This document shows, piece after piece, positions 45,661 through 57,172 of a stretch of 64,000 nt of DNA. The DNA is taken from contig NW_004454173.1 of NCBI RefSeq assembly GCF_000283155.1, forward strand, positions 9,183,920 through 9,247,919, read 5' to 3'. A program made the translations under genes and the position numbers. The notes under the pieces were generated by a model. It worked only from the letters and a program-made list of their open reading frames with translations, did not search any database and was not told the DNA's origin. The number at the start of each line of letters is the position of its first letter. The first letter of the stretch is position 1. This DNA is from Ceratotherium simum simum. Its lineage: Eukaryota > Chordata > Mammalia > Perissodactyla > Rhinocerotidae.

Positions 45661-45984
45661 AGCTTTGCAATTGTGATGATGATGATTTCTCCCAGACTCT
45701 GAGTTCTCAATCTGTGCAAAGGAGTGACTTATGAAAAGTCACTCCTCTAAGATGTGGCATGACATTTAGTTTCCCAGATGTACATGTGTGCCACCTGTCT
45801 TAGTGGTAAGTCCATAGTATGCTCCTTTTCAGTTGGTTTGTGTGTGTGTCATCTTTCAACATCAAAGTAGATGCTTCAAACTCCCAAGACTTGCATCAGC
45901 ACATGGAGGAGCCTCCCATCCTCAGTGGGCACTGGCTCATTTACAAGTCTACAAACAGAACGCACTGCATACTAAATGTTCTTG

Positions 45985-46495
45985 TTGCCCCTTCCAGATT
46001 GCCCTTCACCCTTCTCCACCCTTATTTTTGCCCTGGGAGGCTGAGCTCTGTGGATCCCCTGGCTCTGGTATCTTCTCTCTTCTGGTTAGCTTTAGCCAAA
46101 AGGAGGCACAGGGAGTCAATCAGAAGGCAGCAGGATGAGAGAGAGATTACAGTATTTATCTGCACCGCCCATAATCTATCCCCACTCCTTTTTGGCAGGG
46201 GCCACCCTCCTCTACTGAATGCCGCAGCTCCTCTCAAGTGACTCTTCCCCTACAGCTTCTTGCTGCGCTCCAGTGGGACCTTCAGATCCATAGGACTCGT
46301 CGCTGTTGCTAGTTCTGGGTATTGTCCCCTGCTTGTTCCCATAACTCTTGTCACATCTCAGGATAGTCCCTTTGTTGAATGCTCTTCAGCTCCCTCTGTT
46401 GAGTGCACTGTTTCCTCTCTGGTACACATTGATGAGATTGATACTTCCCCACCTACTTGCTGGTGGGAAGTACCTGGAACATTTTAACCTGATCC
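45985..46495. repeat. ancient interspersed repeat, family not named
   Basis: 'gaggctgagctctgtggatcccctggctctgg', 'aatcagaaggcagcaggatgagag', 'agctccctctgttgagtgc' and 'ctctggtacacattgatgagattgatac' match a recurrent mammalian repeat I recognise by pattern but cannot name. The 140-codon ORF at 45819-46241 lies across it and is treated as chance. Confidence 0.45.
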
Positions 46496-46499
46496 TATA

Positions 46500-48480
46500 A
46501 TCTCAAGGTTCAGATTCAGCCCTTTCAAAGTCCAGCTCCACAGGATATGGAGAGCACTGCTTGAAGAGCAGGGCACGAACTTACTAGATGGTTAAATACT
46601 ATTCTCTCCAGTGTGAAAACTCAAAAGGTAAAAGAGGAACTAAATAGATTGGGGTGAACACAAGTTTTATTATGATTCTTAGAACACTCTGGGTTATAAA
46701 GGAACTTCTCAACATTAATTCTATTGTATTGATACAAACATTCAGTGCCCGTTGGATGAGAGGGCCAGGAATAAATGTCGGGATTGGGCTAGTGGTGGTG
46801 TGCTGGTGCTCATGGTGAAACCATTGAGCTCATGGCCAGGGAAAGGTTGGAGAGAGAGGCATGGCAATGGACAACTACTGGGAGGACAGCGACCTAAGTA
46901 CTCAAGACCTGACTGCTTTTGATATGTTCTTTGGAGAAACCTCCTCTTGGTGATTGAAAAAGTTTGAAAGGCTTGAGGGCTCTAATTAGATAACATTTTG
47001 CAGAAAGCAATGTATAACATTGGTACCCGTAGAAGAGAGGGCAATGGTTTGTAAGAGCTTGACTCTGGCTGGCGCTTGAGAGACAGGGAAACATAAATCT
47101 TTCAGTCAGATGCTTTTATGGGAACCCTCTTCCTTGATGGATTAGTTTGTGTAAAACGGTCTAGTGAAGAATAGCACAGAAACATATCCTTCCTACGTTT
47201 GATGATTTTACTGTTAGAATTATATTAATTGGTTCAAGGGTGAACTGGTCCAAGCAAGATGTAAGGCAGATCTTGTGAGGTTGAAGTCACCTGTGGTTTA
47301 TTCAACTTCTACTATTTTCCAACTTGGGGTCTGTATTTCAAACCCTGAGATTAAATCTCTCTTCCTCTGTAAGTAGATCTCTCTGGACTCCACCTCTAGA
47401 ATTAGCATCATGGTTCCCATGACAACTAATGTACTTGGAAGAGGAGAAGACAGGAATGGGACTCAATAAAAAATGACAGAGCTGTGCCTGAAAAACAGGA
47501 ATTAATTGTGAATTTGAACATAGGGTCATAAAGTGAGTGGTTGGGGAGAGGGATATTAAGCAGATAAAGTCTTTGGTTTAAGACCTTGGTGACTTGTCCA
47601 CCACTCTATTACTTTTGGTTTACTCAGCTGCCTCAAACTCACTGCTAGTCTTCTCCTCTCTCCCTCCCTTCCTCCTTTCATTCAATAGAGAACATTATCA
47701 GGGCAGGCCTGCTCATAGTCCAGGAAAGAGCTTACCTCTAGAGGTACATTGTATGAGATCTCCCAAAAGTTGTATGGACCCTTGGTTATCTTCCAGACAG
47801 GAGCTCTAGACTTCTGCCATTTATAGTCCATATCTGGTTTCTAATAATTTACTTTATTTTGTCTTATGCAGGAATAGCAGAAGTGGGGTTTGTTCTGTTC
47901 AGAGCAAGATTTGTGCATTTCCTATTGAGAACTTTGTCAGCTTTTTTCTTCCTCAGTCGTAACCCAAACAGAGGTGAAGACCAGACAATAAGAACTGACC
48001 GCTACTGATCAGGGCATTCTGAGCCCCTGGAGGAAAATGTGTCCTACATCCCCACAAGCCTGTGACACAATCAAGTCTTAACCCAGGCTTGAGAATCAAT
48101 CAAGTAGGCAGAGCTGACTCAATGATTTTGCTCTTACTATGTGTCAACCTGCTTTTCCTACTATGTCAACATCCATTAATTTGAGATTTAACAGCTCCCT
48201 TTTCTTCCAAGGTGTACTACATCTGCCAACTCAGCCTGTACATTTTCCTCATTCTTTCTGGCATAGAGTTCCCAAACCTTTAGTAATCAAGAGCAAGTAA
48301 AATTTCCAGAACAATTTGGGGAGATTGATACAGGGTTGCTAACTTTTCAGTTTGCAAAATAAGGACATCAAAAGGAAAATCAATCATTTACTAATATTGC
48401 AGTTCATAAAAACCTTTTTATACCAAAAAAGTTTGAGGGACTAAGGTTATAATAAAGAATTCTTCCAAAGAGGCCACCTT
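46500..48480. other. unassigned sequence
   Basis: About 2 kb with no repeat, RNA gene or exon recognised. Confidence 0.45.
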
Positions 48481-48493
48481 ACCCAACACTCAT

Positions 48494-48562
48494 ACACATA
48501 CACACAAACACACATACACTCTCTCTTTGTCTCTCTCTCTCACACACACACACACACATTCA
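48494..48562. repeat. compound (CA)n-(CT)n-(CA)n microsatellite
   Basis: A CA-rich run, a CT run and a clean CA run in succession. Confidence 0.85.
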
Positions 48563-48774
48563 CATACATCTGGTTTTTTTTCATTTTGCTGTGGCCTGGG
48601 AAACTTTGTCATGAATCAGCAGTAGACCAAATTGTTCTGTTTGGGATATCCTGCTCCATCGTGTCTTCCTTACCACGGTCCTGCTTAAAATAGTCAACTT
48701 TGTTTCAACCAGTTTTGAAAATGTCTCATTTGGGAGAAAATCCAAAATAAGAACTTGGTCTTACTTATTACCAT

Positions 48775-48860
48775 AACCCCTAGATCTTAACACAGTTAAG
48801 TGCCTGGCATATAGTAGGTACTCAAAAAATTCTTATTGAATAAACGAATGAATGAAGTGT
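48775..48860 (+). repeat. L2 LINE 3' end fragment
   Basis: 'aagtgcctggcatatagtaggtactcaa' followed by 'tgaataaacgaatgaatg'. Confidence 0.75.
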
Positions 48861-49009
48861 TAAACCTGTGCATTTTCTTCTCCCTGACTCTGGCCAGTTT
48901 CTGACTTAGCGCCTTGGTTTATCTGTGGTTGTCCTCTGGCACCATTTCAATATGGGTAAACAAAGCAGATTAAGAATTTTAAGCATTCTTAAAAGAATGT
49001 GTTATTGGG

Positions 49010-49361
49010 TGTCTTAGTCTCTTTGGGCTGTTGTAACAAAATACCGCAGACTAGGTGGCTTATAAACAACAGAAATTTATTTTTCACAGATCTGGAGGCT
49101 GGAAGTCTGAGATCAGGGTGCCAGCATGGTTGAGTGAGGGTGCTTTTCTGGGTCTGCAGACTTCTCCTTGTATGCTCACATGGTGGAAGGGGCTGGGGAG
49201 CTCTCTGGAGCCAATCTTATAAGGGCACTAATCCCATTCTTTAGGGCTCCACCCTCATGATCTAATCACCCCCCAAAGCCCCCACCTTCTAACACCATCA
49301 CATTGAGTGTTAAGATTCCCACATGTGAATTTTGGGGAGCACACACATTCAGACCATAGCA
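49010..49361 (-). mobile_element. solo MaLR LTR (MST/MLT1A-like)
   Basis: Reverse complement of a complete MaLR LTR: 'tgtcttagtctctttgggctgttgtaacaaaatacc' opens it, then 'ggcttataaacaacagaaatttatt', 'ctggaggctggaagtctgagatcag', 'ctccaccctcatgatctaatcacc' and the close 'gaccatagca'. At 352 bp it is close to full length, better preserved than the two MLT1 copies. No internal region. Confidence 0.88.
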
Positions 49362-49369
49362 ATGGAGTA

Positions 49370-51105
49370 CATTCTTCTGGCAGATTCAAGCCTTGCTATA
49401 GGTGACAGCCATGCTTCACCACCACCTCTGCTTGGCACACATCCAGACTTCGGCTCGAAATTTGGCAGCTAATCTGTGTCTTGTTTATTTATAGTCTGTC
49501 CCAGATGACTCAAGTTTCAAAATAAATAATCCATTAGGGTAATATATATATGAGCAAATTGCATGATATGGATAAAATTACTAAGCTATCTTCTAGTCCA
49601 CTGTGTTTTCATACAGAAGAGAATTATAAATCACAGCTTAATGTTGCTCTTATTTGAATGTTTAATTAATCAACTTTTACAAATGATTTAGCATTTCAGA
49701 TTTTTTTCTTGGGTTAATAATGATGCTAAATTGCTTTAAAATGTTTTAGCCCATTTTTCATCCAATTCACGTATTTTTTTGTTTTCACTTCAAGATTGCT
49801 TAACATATGTAGTGGGTGGTGATAAGTTAGGGAAGAAATGAAAACACAGAAGAGTAAAGTTTTGGAAGAATCTAGAGGTCACTGAGTTCAGTGGTTCCCA
49901 AGCCTTCTGAATGTGGCAAAAGCCTTCCCCGATGATTACAGCATATCAGCCTTATTAGGTTATCACTGATTTGGACCAAGACACCATTGTAAAGATGAGG
50001 AAACTGAGATCCCGGTTTCCTCGTTAAGTGGCCCCCTCTTTGCCAACTCTACAGAGGTAGTTGTGGTGAGGACCGAAATGCAGGTAAGATCACACTACAG
50101 GTGAGTGGCTTATTCCCCTATACCTTGGCATCTATCAAGAGGGATTTATTTTCTGTCCACTCCTGGCCTCTCTCCCTGCCCTCCTCACATATATCTTCTG
50201 TTATTGGATTGGTAAGTTGAGAAAAGGAGTTATGTACGTTCAAGTTGCCATCCCTCCATCTCTCATTGCCTAACAAAACAGGGATCTGCCTGCCTGTAAA
50301 GAGCAAGCAATTGATGTGCCCCTCCATGCTATAGATTTATTGGGGTGCCTCCAACACACACACACCTGCAGTTTCAGTACTGCCTATGTCCGGGTGTGCA
50401 GAGCTATCTAGTTTTGGGGTCAGTGTCAGGAAGCTCAATATTGCCTTGCCTAAGCCATGTTCTTTAATAGCCCTATTAAAAATAAAGCTGATATTTTGAT
50501 TTCCATCTTTTCAGCTTCTCAGTCACTCTAGATTTTAAACTCAGGCAGGGAAAAGGAATACAATTGCTTGGATCTCCACACATTCTGACATAAACCTGTT
50601 TCACGGAGGAGCAGTAATCCTCAGCATGTTGGCTATAGAAAGACCCCAGACATATTGCCCCAAATGCTAGAATCAGAGGCTCGGCCAGAGACAGCTGTAA
50701 CCATTTTCCCCATTCCTCTGCTTCTGGGCAACTTCATGGGCCACCAACATGCTGAGAGGAGATTCATTCACTTCAGCTGTAACCCTCGCCCACTGGACCT
50801 TTTAGAGAAGGTTTTCCCCACACCTGCTTCCTCTGCAGATACTGAACTCTATCCTGGTTGACATGCTGTTCAATTATTGACGCCACACAATCTCCTATTC
50901 TTCTCTGCTTAAAAATTCAATCAGAAAACCAGAAAGTAGACTTATTTCAAATAAAAAATTCCAGCAATCAAATGAATCAGAATTGAACAAATGTAGAGGA
51001 TCGTGTCTGCCAATTCCAAAGCAGGGTTGTTTAGAGCTAGTTCTCAAGTTCCGAGGTACCCCTAATCATCTTTAAAAAATTCCCCAACTCTGAAGTAAGA
51101 GTTAA
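49370..51105. other. unassigned sequence
   Basis: Mostly unrecognised. A short antisense MIR-like patch lies at 49985-50015 ('gtaaagatgaggaaactgagatcc'). Confidence 0.45.
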
Positions 51106-51109
51106 ATAT

Positions 51110-51400
51110 TTAAAATAGCTTTGTTATTTTGTGTGATTAAAGAGGTAATATGTGTATGCTGAAAAAAAAATCAGAAAATGCATCAGCATAAAGCAAATAA
51201 AGATAATCAGTAATCCCACCACACCAGAGACCATCACTGATAATATCTTGACTCATTTTTCTAGCCCTCTTTGCTATACACGTGCACACTCATTTTAAAG
51301 AGCTCACTCCATGCAGACCGTTTTGTAACCTGTTTTTTCTGTGACCTAATTTTAATGCTTATCCTGATAGACAAGCTCGAGCACATTCTGTGTATCAAGA
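51110..51400 (-). repeat. L1 3' end, old (L1MB-like)
   Basis: 'agtaatcccaccacaccagagaccatcactgataatatc', 'gtaacctgttttttctgtgac' are antisense L1M 3'-end landmarks. Confidence 0.55.
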
Positions 51401-52140
51401 TATAGCTGGAAACAGGCAGCCACAGAATTAGTGTTTCTTGAAAAGAGGCTCAGCCTCTGGTGTTGGACAAAGCCCACTTGCAGTGTGTGATGACAGGGGA
51501 GCTAAGTCGCAGGATGAGAATCACCGAAGCAAACACCAATTTGGACAAGATAGATAAAGGGATGTTGTCAGAGGGACTGCCCTCTCAAAGATAATTAAAT
51601 CTTTCCGGAGGTTAATCTGGCCAACCAGCATAATACCTGGAGATGGAAAACCTTTCTTTCACTGTCACTGAACAGCTGTCAAACACAGTGATCAAAAGGT
51701 GGAGAAAATGAGTGATAATTGGAGTTTGAGCATCTGTGTTGGAAGTATCAGTGGCAGTGTTGGCATTACCCTGGAACTCCCTTGTCAAGAAATGGGATCT
51801 TTCTACGCACGCACCAATCAGTTTGTTTCCTGCAGCTCTCATCCCAAGCATGGCTATAGCACAAGGCTAAAAGCACGCAGTTCTGGCTGCTTCAGAACCT
51901 GCCTAAATTGTACACTAGCGTTAGACACAACCCAAGGCAGAGGGGAATTTTCATGAATAGACCACAGTGCTTCCTTCCCCTTTAACCACTGATTGACATA
52001 GTAAAAGGAAGGATATACAATTGTTTTGTGAAAACAATATCAGTTATGTTTGTTCTGATTCTTTAGAAGTACATAAAGTAACTGGAGACTTGGCTGAAAT
52101 TTATTTTTTACTTTCCAAAAAGTTGCTTTATATTATATCT
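51401..52140. other. unassigned sequence
   Basis: Nothing recognised. Both strands are open near 51612-51956 without any motif. Confidence 0.45.
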
Positions 52141-52144
52141 AGAA

Positions 52145-52440
52145 ATAAATGGAATTGTTGCTTTTAATTGACATTTTAACTATAAATACAACATACACAC
52201 ATAGGAAAAATTCAAACAATGTGGGAGGGTATAAAATGAAAAGTAATTCTCTCTCCCCTTCCTCCCTGATCACAAGCCACTCTCCACAGGTCAGCGTTAT
52301 TGTTTCTCATGTATCTTTAAAGAAATAAAACAACTCTATTTCATTATTTTGCATACTTTTTAGAAACTTTAACAGTACTTTAGATGGTTTCCTTTAGCTC
52401 TAATCAGTATCATTTTGTCAAATATTGCTTCATATTTTTA
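52145..52440 (-). repeat. L1 3' end, old
   Basis: 'aaaattcaaacaatgtggg', 'aagtaattctctctccccttcctccc', 'caagccactctccacaggtcagcg' resemble an L1M 3' end. Confidence 0.45.
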
Positions 52441-53220
52441 AGTGTACTTATTGGGGGGAGCAAATTGCCCCCCCCATCTTTTAACATGCTATATAGCCTC
52501 TCTTTTTGATGGTATCTTGGGAAAATCCTATAGTTTTGACTCTTTCAGTTGTAGGAATGGTCTCCTTTTGACAACTATGACATGGATTCACATGTTAAAA
52601 TTCCTGCCAAGTCTAAATAAAAACTTGAGTCTCGCATCTAATTCCTAACTTCTTTTCTTCCTTCCGATGTTGGGCCATACCCACACCTGGGACCTAAAGA
52701 GAGGAGACGGTACAGTCATAGTCTTCAATTTTCCTATATTTCCTCCACTTCCCATTTCAGTGCTTGGAGGGGAGAGATTAGACGAAAGAGGCAAAATCTT
52801 TTTTCTTGTCTAGTCCTATCATTAAGGTTCTCTCTTGACTACTAGTGGCTGAATGAAACCCTCTGAGGCAAGTGTCCAAATGCTGATGCTTTGTGAGATG
52901 CATGCGTTGGCCCCCACACCACAGTTCCCTGACATGGGTGATACACATTCTGGCTGATATCATGTGTATCCCCGTCTCCTGCCCTATCTCCAATCCTGCC
53001 TCTAGTGGTACCCCCACAGTAATTCTCTTTTCCAGTGTTTAGCCCTCTATCTCTTGGAGGTGGGTGATGAGGTGGTGGTCTCTGCAGAGTTTTATCAGTT
53101 CTGCAGAAATGTGTTTAGCAGCTTCTCTTTAGAATGTACTAATTGACTATTACCTTCAATATTGATTCTTTAGCAAAATTATTAGACAAAAGGAAAAGTC
53201 CCAATCAAATATCAAGTTGA
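52441..53220. other. unassigned sequence
   Basis: Nothing recognised beyond a small G/C hairpin at 52452-52476. Confidence 0.45.
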
Positions 53221-53224
53221 ATAC

Positions 53225-53440
53225 ATGCCTTTGAAGTCAGATAAATCTGAGGTCTTTTCTGAGCTCTACCAGATACCAGCTTGGGCAAGTGACTTTATCT
53301 CTCTAAGCCTTTGTTTTCTCATTTGTAAAATTGGGAATAATGATAATTACCACGGAGGGCTGTTGTGGGGATTACAACACAATGGATGGTACTTAGTGGG
53401 AATGCAACACAATGTGGTTAACTGATTTTAATTATTGCAT
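53225..53440 (+). repeat. MIR SINE
   Basis: 'cttgggcaagtgactttatctctctaagcc', 'tctcatttgtaaaattgggaataatg', 'ggctgttgtggggattac'. Confidence 0.8.
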
Positions 53441-55025
53441 AAAAGATGCAAGTGATGAAGAACAATTGAAGGAATAACTTTGAGATGGGAATAGTCAGTT
53501 ATGAAAAAATTATCAAATTGATATGTAAGAATATATTTTTAGAGAAAAATAGAAAAAGTAATGGTGTCACATCCCACAGTAACTCAGCACCAGAAGATTC
53601 TCCCAAGTTTCCTCTTCCAGCAGCTAATAGGAAGAGGAAATTACAGAATTTTTCTCCTTGGGATTAGGAGGTAGCATATAACATAGCATGTGGTTTTCTC
53701 ATTAATTATTATTACATCATGAAAACTTTAAAAGTTGGAATGGCTTTTTCAGGCTGTGATAAAAATAACTTCTCTATACATTTGTGAGGGAAATGATGTG
53801 ACTGAATTTGAGGAGAGAGAGAAGAAAATAGGGGGTTAGCAATAATTCAGACGGTGGGTAGTCGTCTTTTCTCTGATTCTTAGATGGTGTTGGAAGTGCT
53901 TAGACTGAGATGACTTTACTACCAGCCCTAATCCCAAACATCCATCTTTCTTTTAAGAGTTCTCACTGTCTGGAAAGGAAAGGGGTTGTTTGCTATCTCT
54001 GGAAAAAGAGCAATTGAACAAACCATAGGCAACGTTATCTAACTCTTCAGTTTATCTTCTGGAAGATGAAAATGCAGTTTGAAATGACACTGAAAGTCCT
54101 CATCTGCTATGTGCATGAAAGGTTAGAGAATACTCTGCAAGTGACAATTGTTAGAACAAAAGAAAGACTAAAAGAGATTATCTTCAATAAAGCTTCTCTT
54201 GATCCCACCTTACCCCACCTACCTCCTCCAGATGTGCCTCTCCTGCAGTAAGTCATACCTCTCTCAAGGCACTTAATTACAGTCTGTCTAGAGTATTTAT
54301 TTGTCCTTTGCTAAGCCTTTGAAGGCATGGTATTTGTCTTATTCATTTTCTTTTTGTAACCTGTAAGTTCCAGGTCTTACCAGCACACGACTACAAAATA
54401 AGGTCAGAGTTTTGTTTTCCCGCAGAGCAGAACTTTGTGTTTTATTCCACTGTGTTTATGACAACAAAACTGAAGAACTCAGCAAGCTAAATTATTCTAG
54501 AAGATTCCTATTAGAAAAGGAAGGGAGTGTCTTTAGTAACAAAACTGAGAACATTATAGTTGAAGTATGTTCTTGAGACCTTGGAGCCATTCTTGCTGTT
54601 GAAAGAAGTGACTATGTTTATAGACAAGGTTATATACTACAAAGGCTAGAGGACCACTTTTCTTCCTAGCTGGAATTAGTGGGAGAGCCTGGCCAATGTG
54701 TCCATAAATATGGGTTCAAAGTCAGAGGCCTCAACATCCCTATCTTCATTCCTCAAGGAATTTATCCAATACATAGTTTTGAGGGTTCACAATGTGCAAT
54801 CTCTTAATCCACCCCTATTTCATCCCTCTGTGGACATTGTATACTCTTACTTGGCAATCTATCATATTCAGTGATCTTTGATTGCACGAAGAGAGGTATG
54901 GATACTACTTTTCTTTCTCTCAACATTAACTCTCCACTACTGATAAGACACCATGGAATAAACATGGTAGATTTTGTGCCAGTGAGCCATTGCCTGGCTG
55001 CCACATGCAGAACATCAGGTATTCA
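53441..55025. other. unassigned sequence
   Basis: No repeat or exon I can support. 54240-54370 has a faint L2-like phrase. Confidence 0.45.
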
Positions 55026-55029
55026 GTCC

Positions 55030-55215
55030 CATTAATATTTACTGAGAGCAGTGCCAGAGCCTGAGAAGGGTAATATAAAGCTGAGCAAGACACGCCCCCC
55101 AAAGAGTTGAGGGGCTTGGGTCTCTGGTGTCAGAGGTGTGTATGTGTGTGTGTGTGAAATTTATTGTTTGTCTTCCTCACTCCACTAGACTTCAAGCCCC
55201 TCGGAGACCAGTCTG
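55030..55215. repeat. two opposed L2 tails around a (TG)n run
   Basis: Antisense L2 to about 55130 ('ttaatatttactgagagcagtgccagagcc'), a TG run at 55135-55157, then a sense L2 piece ('tccactagacttcaagcccctcggagaccag'). Confidence 0.5.
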
Positions 55216-55217
55216 TA

Positions 55218-56690
55218 TCTTTTATTAATTTTATTTTTAAGTTAACACACAGTAAAATTGACTTTTTTGGGGTGTACAGTTCCGTGAATTTTAATACATG
55301 TATAGATTTATGTAACTCTCACTACAATCACGATTCAGGAAAGTTCCATCATCTCCAAAACTCTCTCATGCTGTCCCGTTGTGGTCAAACCCTCTTCCCA
55401 CCCCTAGCCCCTGGCAACCACTGATCTCTTCTTTCTCCATAGAGTTGTTCTTTTTCCAAAATGTTATATACATAGAATTATATAGTATGCAACTTTTTGA
55501 AACTGGCTTCTTTCTCTGAGAATAATGCCTTTAAGAGTCATTCATATTGTTGCATGATTTGATAGTTCATTCCTTTTTCTTGCTGAGAAGTATCACAGTA
55601 ATGGCATAACATGGTGTGTTTATCCATTCAATCATTGAAAAGTATTTGTTTATTTTCATTTTTTGGCGATTGATCTCCCACAAAAGATCTCCCATATGAT
55701 CTTTTGTGAAGTCTTTTAGCCATTTTTAAATTGTGTTGCTTGTTTTTTGACCACTGAACTTTGAGAATTTTTTAATATATTGTCACAGATCCTTTGTTGA
55801 ATGTGATTTGCAAAAATTTTCCACCAGTCTGTATCTTGTCTTTTTATTTTCTTAACGGTCATTTTAAGAATAAAAGTTATAAATTTTGATGAAGTCTAAT
55901 TTATCAATTTTTTTCTTTTCTAGATTGTGCTTTTGGTGTCATGTCTATAATCTCTTTTCCAAACTCATATCATAAAGATTTTCTCCATATTTTCTTCCAA
56001 AAGTTTTACAGATGTGTGTTTTATATTTACATCTATGATCCATATGATTTAGTTTTTGTATAAGGGGTAATATTTAAGTCAAAGTTCATTTTATTTTTTG
56101 GATATGGATTATCAACCAATTGTCTTGGAGCAATTTGTTGAAAAGATTATCCTTCCTCCATTGAATTTCTTTTGCACTGTTAGAAATCAACTGGCCATAT
56201 TTCTGGGAGTTTACTTCTGAACTCTGTCCTGTTCCATTGATCAATGTGCCTATCCTTTCACCAATATCATACTGTCTTGATTACTGCAGTTTATTGCATA
56301 ATCTTAATAAAGGGTAGTGTGATTCCTCTAACTTTATTCTTCTTTTTCAAAAGTGTTGTAGCTATTCTCATTCCCTTTTCTTTCCATATAAATTTTAGAA
56401 TCAGCTTGGCTAATTCTACCAAAAGTTCCGTTGGGGATTTTATTGGAATTGCATTAAATCTATAGATCAATATGGGGAGAGAAAATTGAGATCTTTCCCA
56501 TGCTGGGTCTTCCAGTCTGTGAACAAGGTGTGTGTCTCTATTTAGGTCTTTGAATTCTTTCATCAGTGCTTTATGGTTTTTAGCACACAGATCCTATTCA
56601 TATTTTGTTAGATTTACACCAAAGTATTACATGTTTTTGGAGCTATTATAAGTGGGATTATTTTTTCTCTCTCTAATTATTCATTGCTGG
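55218..56690 (-). repeat. ancient L1M element, part 1 (3'UTR and ORF2 C-terminus)
   Basis: From low to high coordinate this is the 3' end of an antisense L1: 3'UTR ('gacttttttggggtgtacag', 'cccctggcaaccactgatc'), the ORF2 tail, then the RFNAIPIKSPTELLVELAK segment and LKFIWKEKGMRIA inside 56291-56563 (minus), matching L1 ORF2 past the reverse transcriptase. Frames are broken elsewhere. Interrupted by an MLT1 LTR at 56691. Confidence 0.85.
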
Positions 56691-57172
56691 TGTATTAATT
56701 TTCTATTGCGGCTGTAAACAAATTACCATGCACTTAATGGCTTTAAATGAGGCAAATTTATTATTTTACAATTCTATAGGTAGGAAGTCCAACACAGCTC
56801 TCACTGGACCTAAATCAAGGTATCAGCAGGGCTATATTTCTTTTTGAAAGGGAGAATCCTTGCTTTTTCCAGATTCTAGAGATCAACCACATTCCTTGGG
56901 TCATGGCTCCATTCCTCCATCTTCAAAACCAGCAATGGCAGGTCAAGTCCGCTGACCTTGCATCTCTCTCTTTCCTTGAATCTCTCTGTGACCTTAGTGG
57001 AAAAATGTTCTCCAACTTTAAGGGTTCATGTGATTATATTTGGCCCACCTGGGTAATCCAGGCTAATCTCCCTATCTTGACATCTGTAACCTTAATCATG
57101 TCTGGAAAGTCCTTTTTGCTGTCCAGGGATTATGCTGTGAACATCTTTGGAAGGCCATTATTCTGCCTAGCA
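56691..57172 (-). mobile_element. MLT1-type LTR (ERVL-MaLR) nested in L1
   Basis: Antisense MLT1: 'tgtattaattttctattgcggctg', 'caaattaccatgcacttaatgg', 'aatttattattttacaattctataggtagg', 'gggagaatccttgctttttcc', 'gcccacctgggtaatccaggctaatctcc', 'ggaaggccattattctgccta'. The L1 homology stops at one edge and resumes at the other, so the LTR landed in the L1. Confidence 0.88.

Noticed and set aside
45819..46241. 140-codon ORF, plus
   Set aside because: Overlaps an ancient interspersed repeat and is mirrored by ORFs in other frames.
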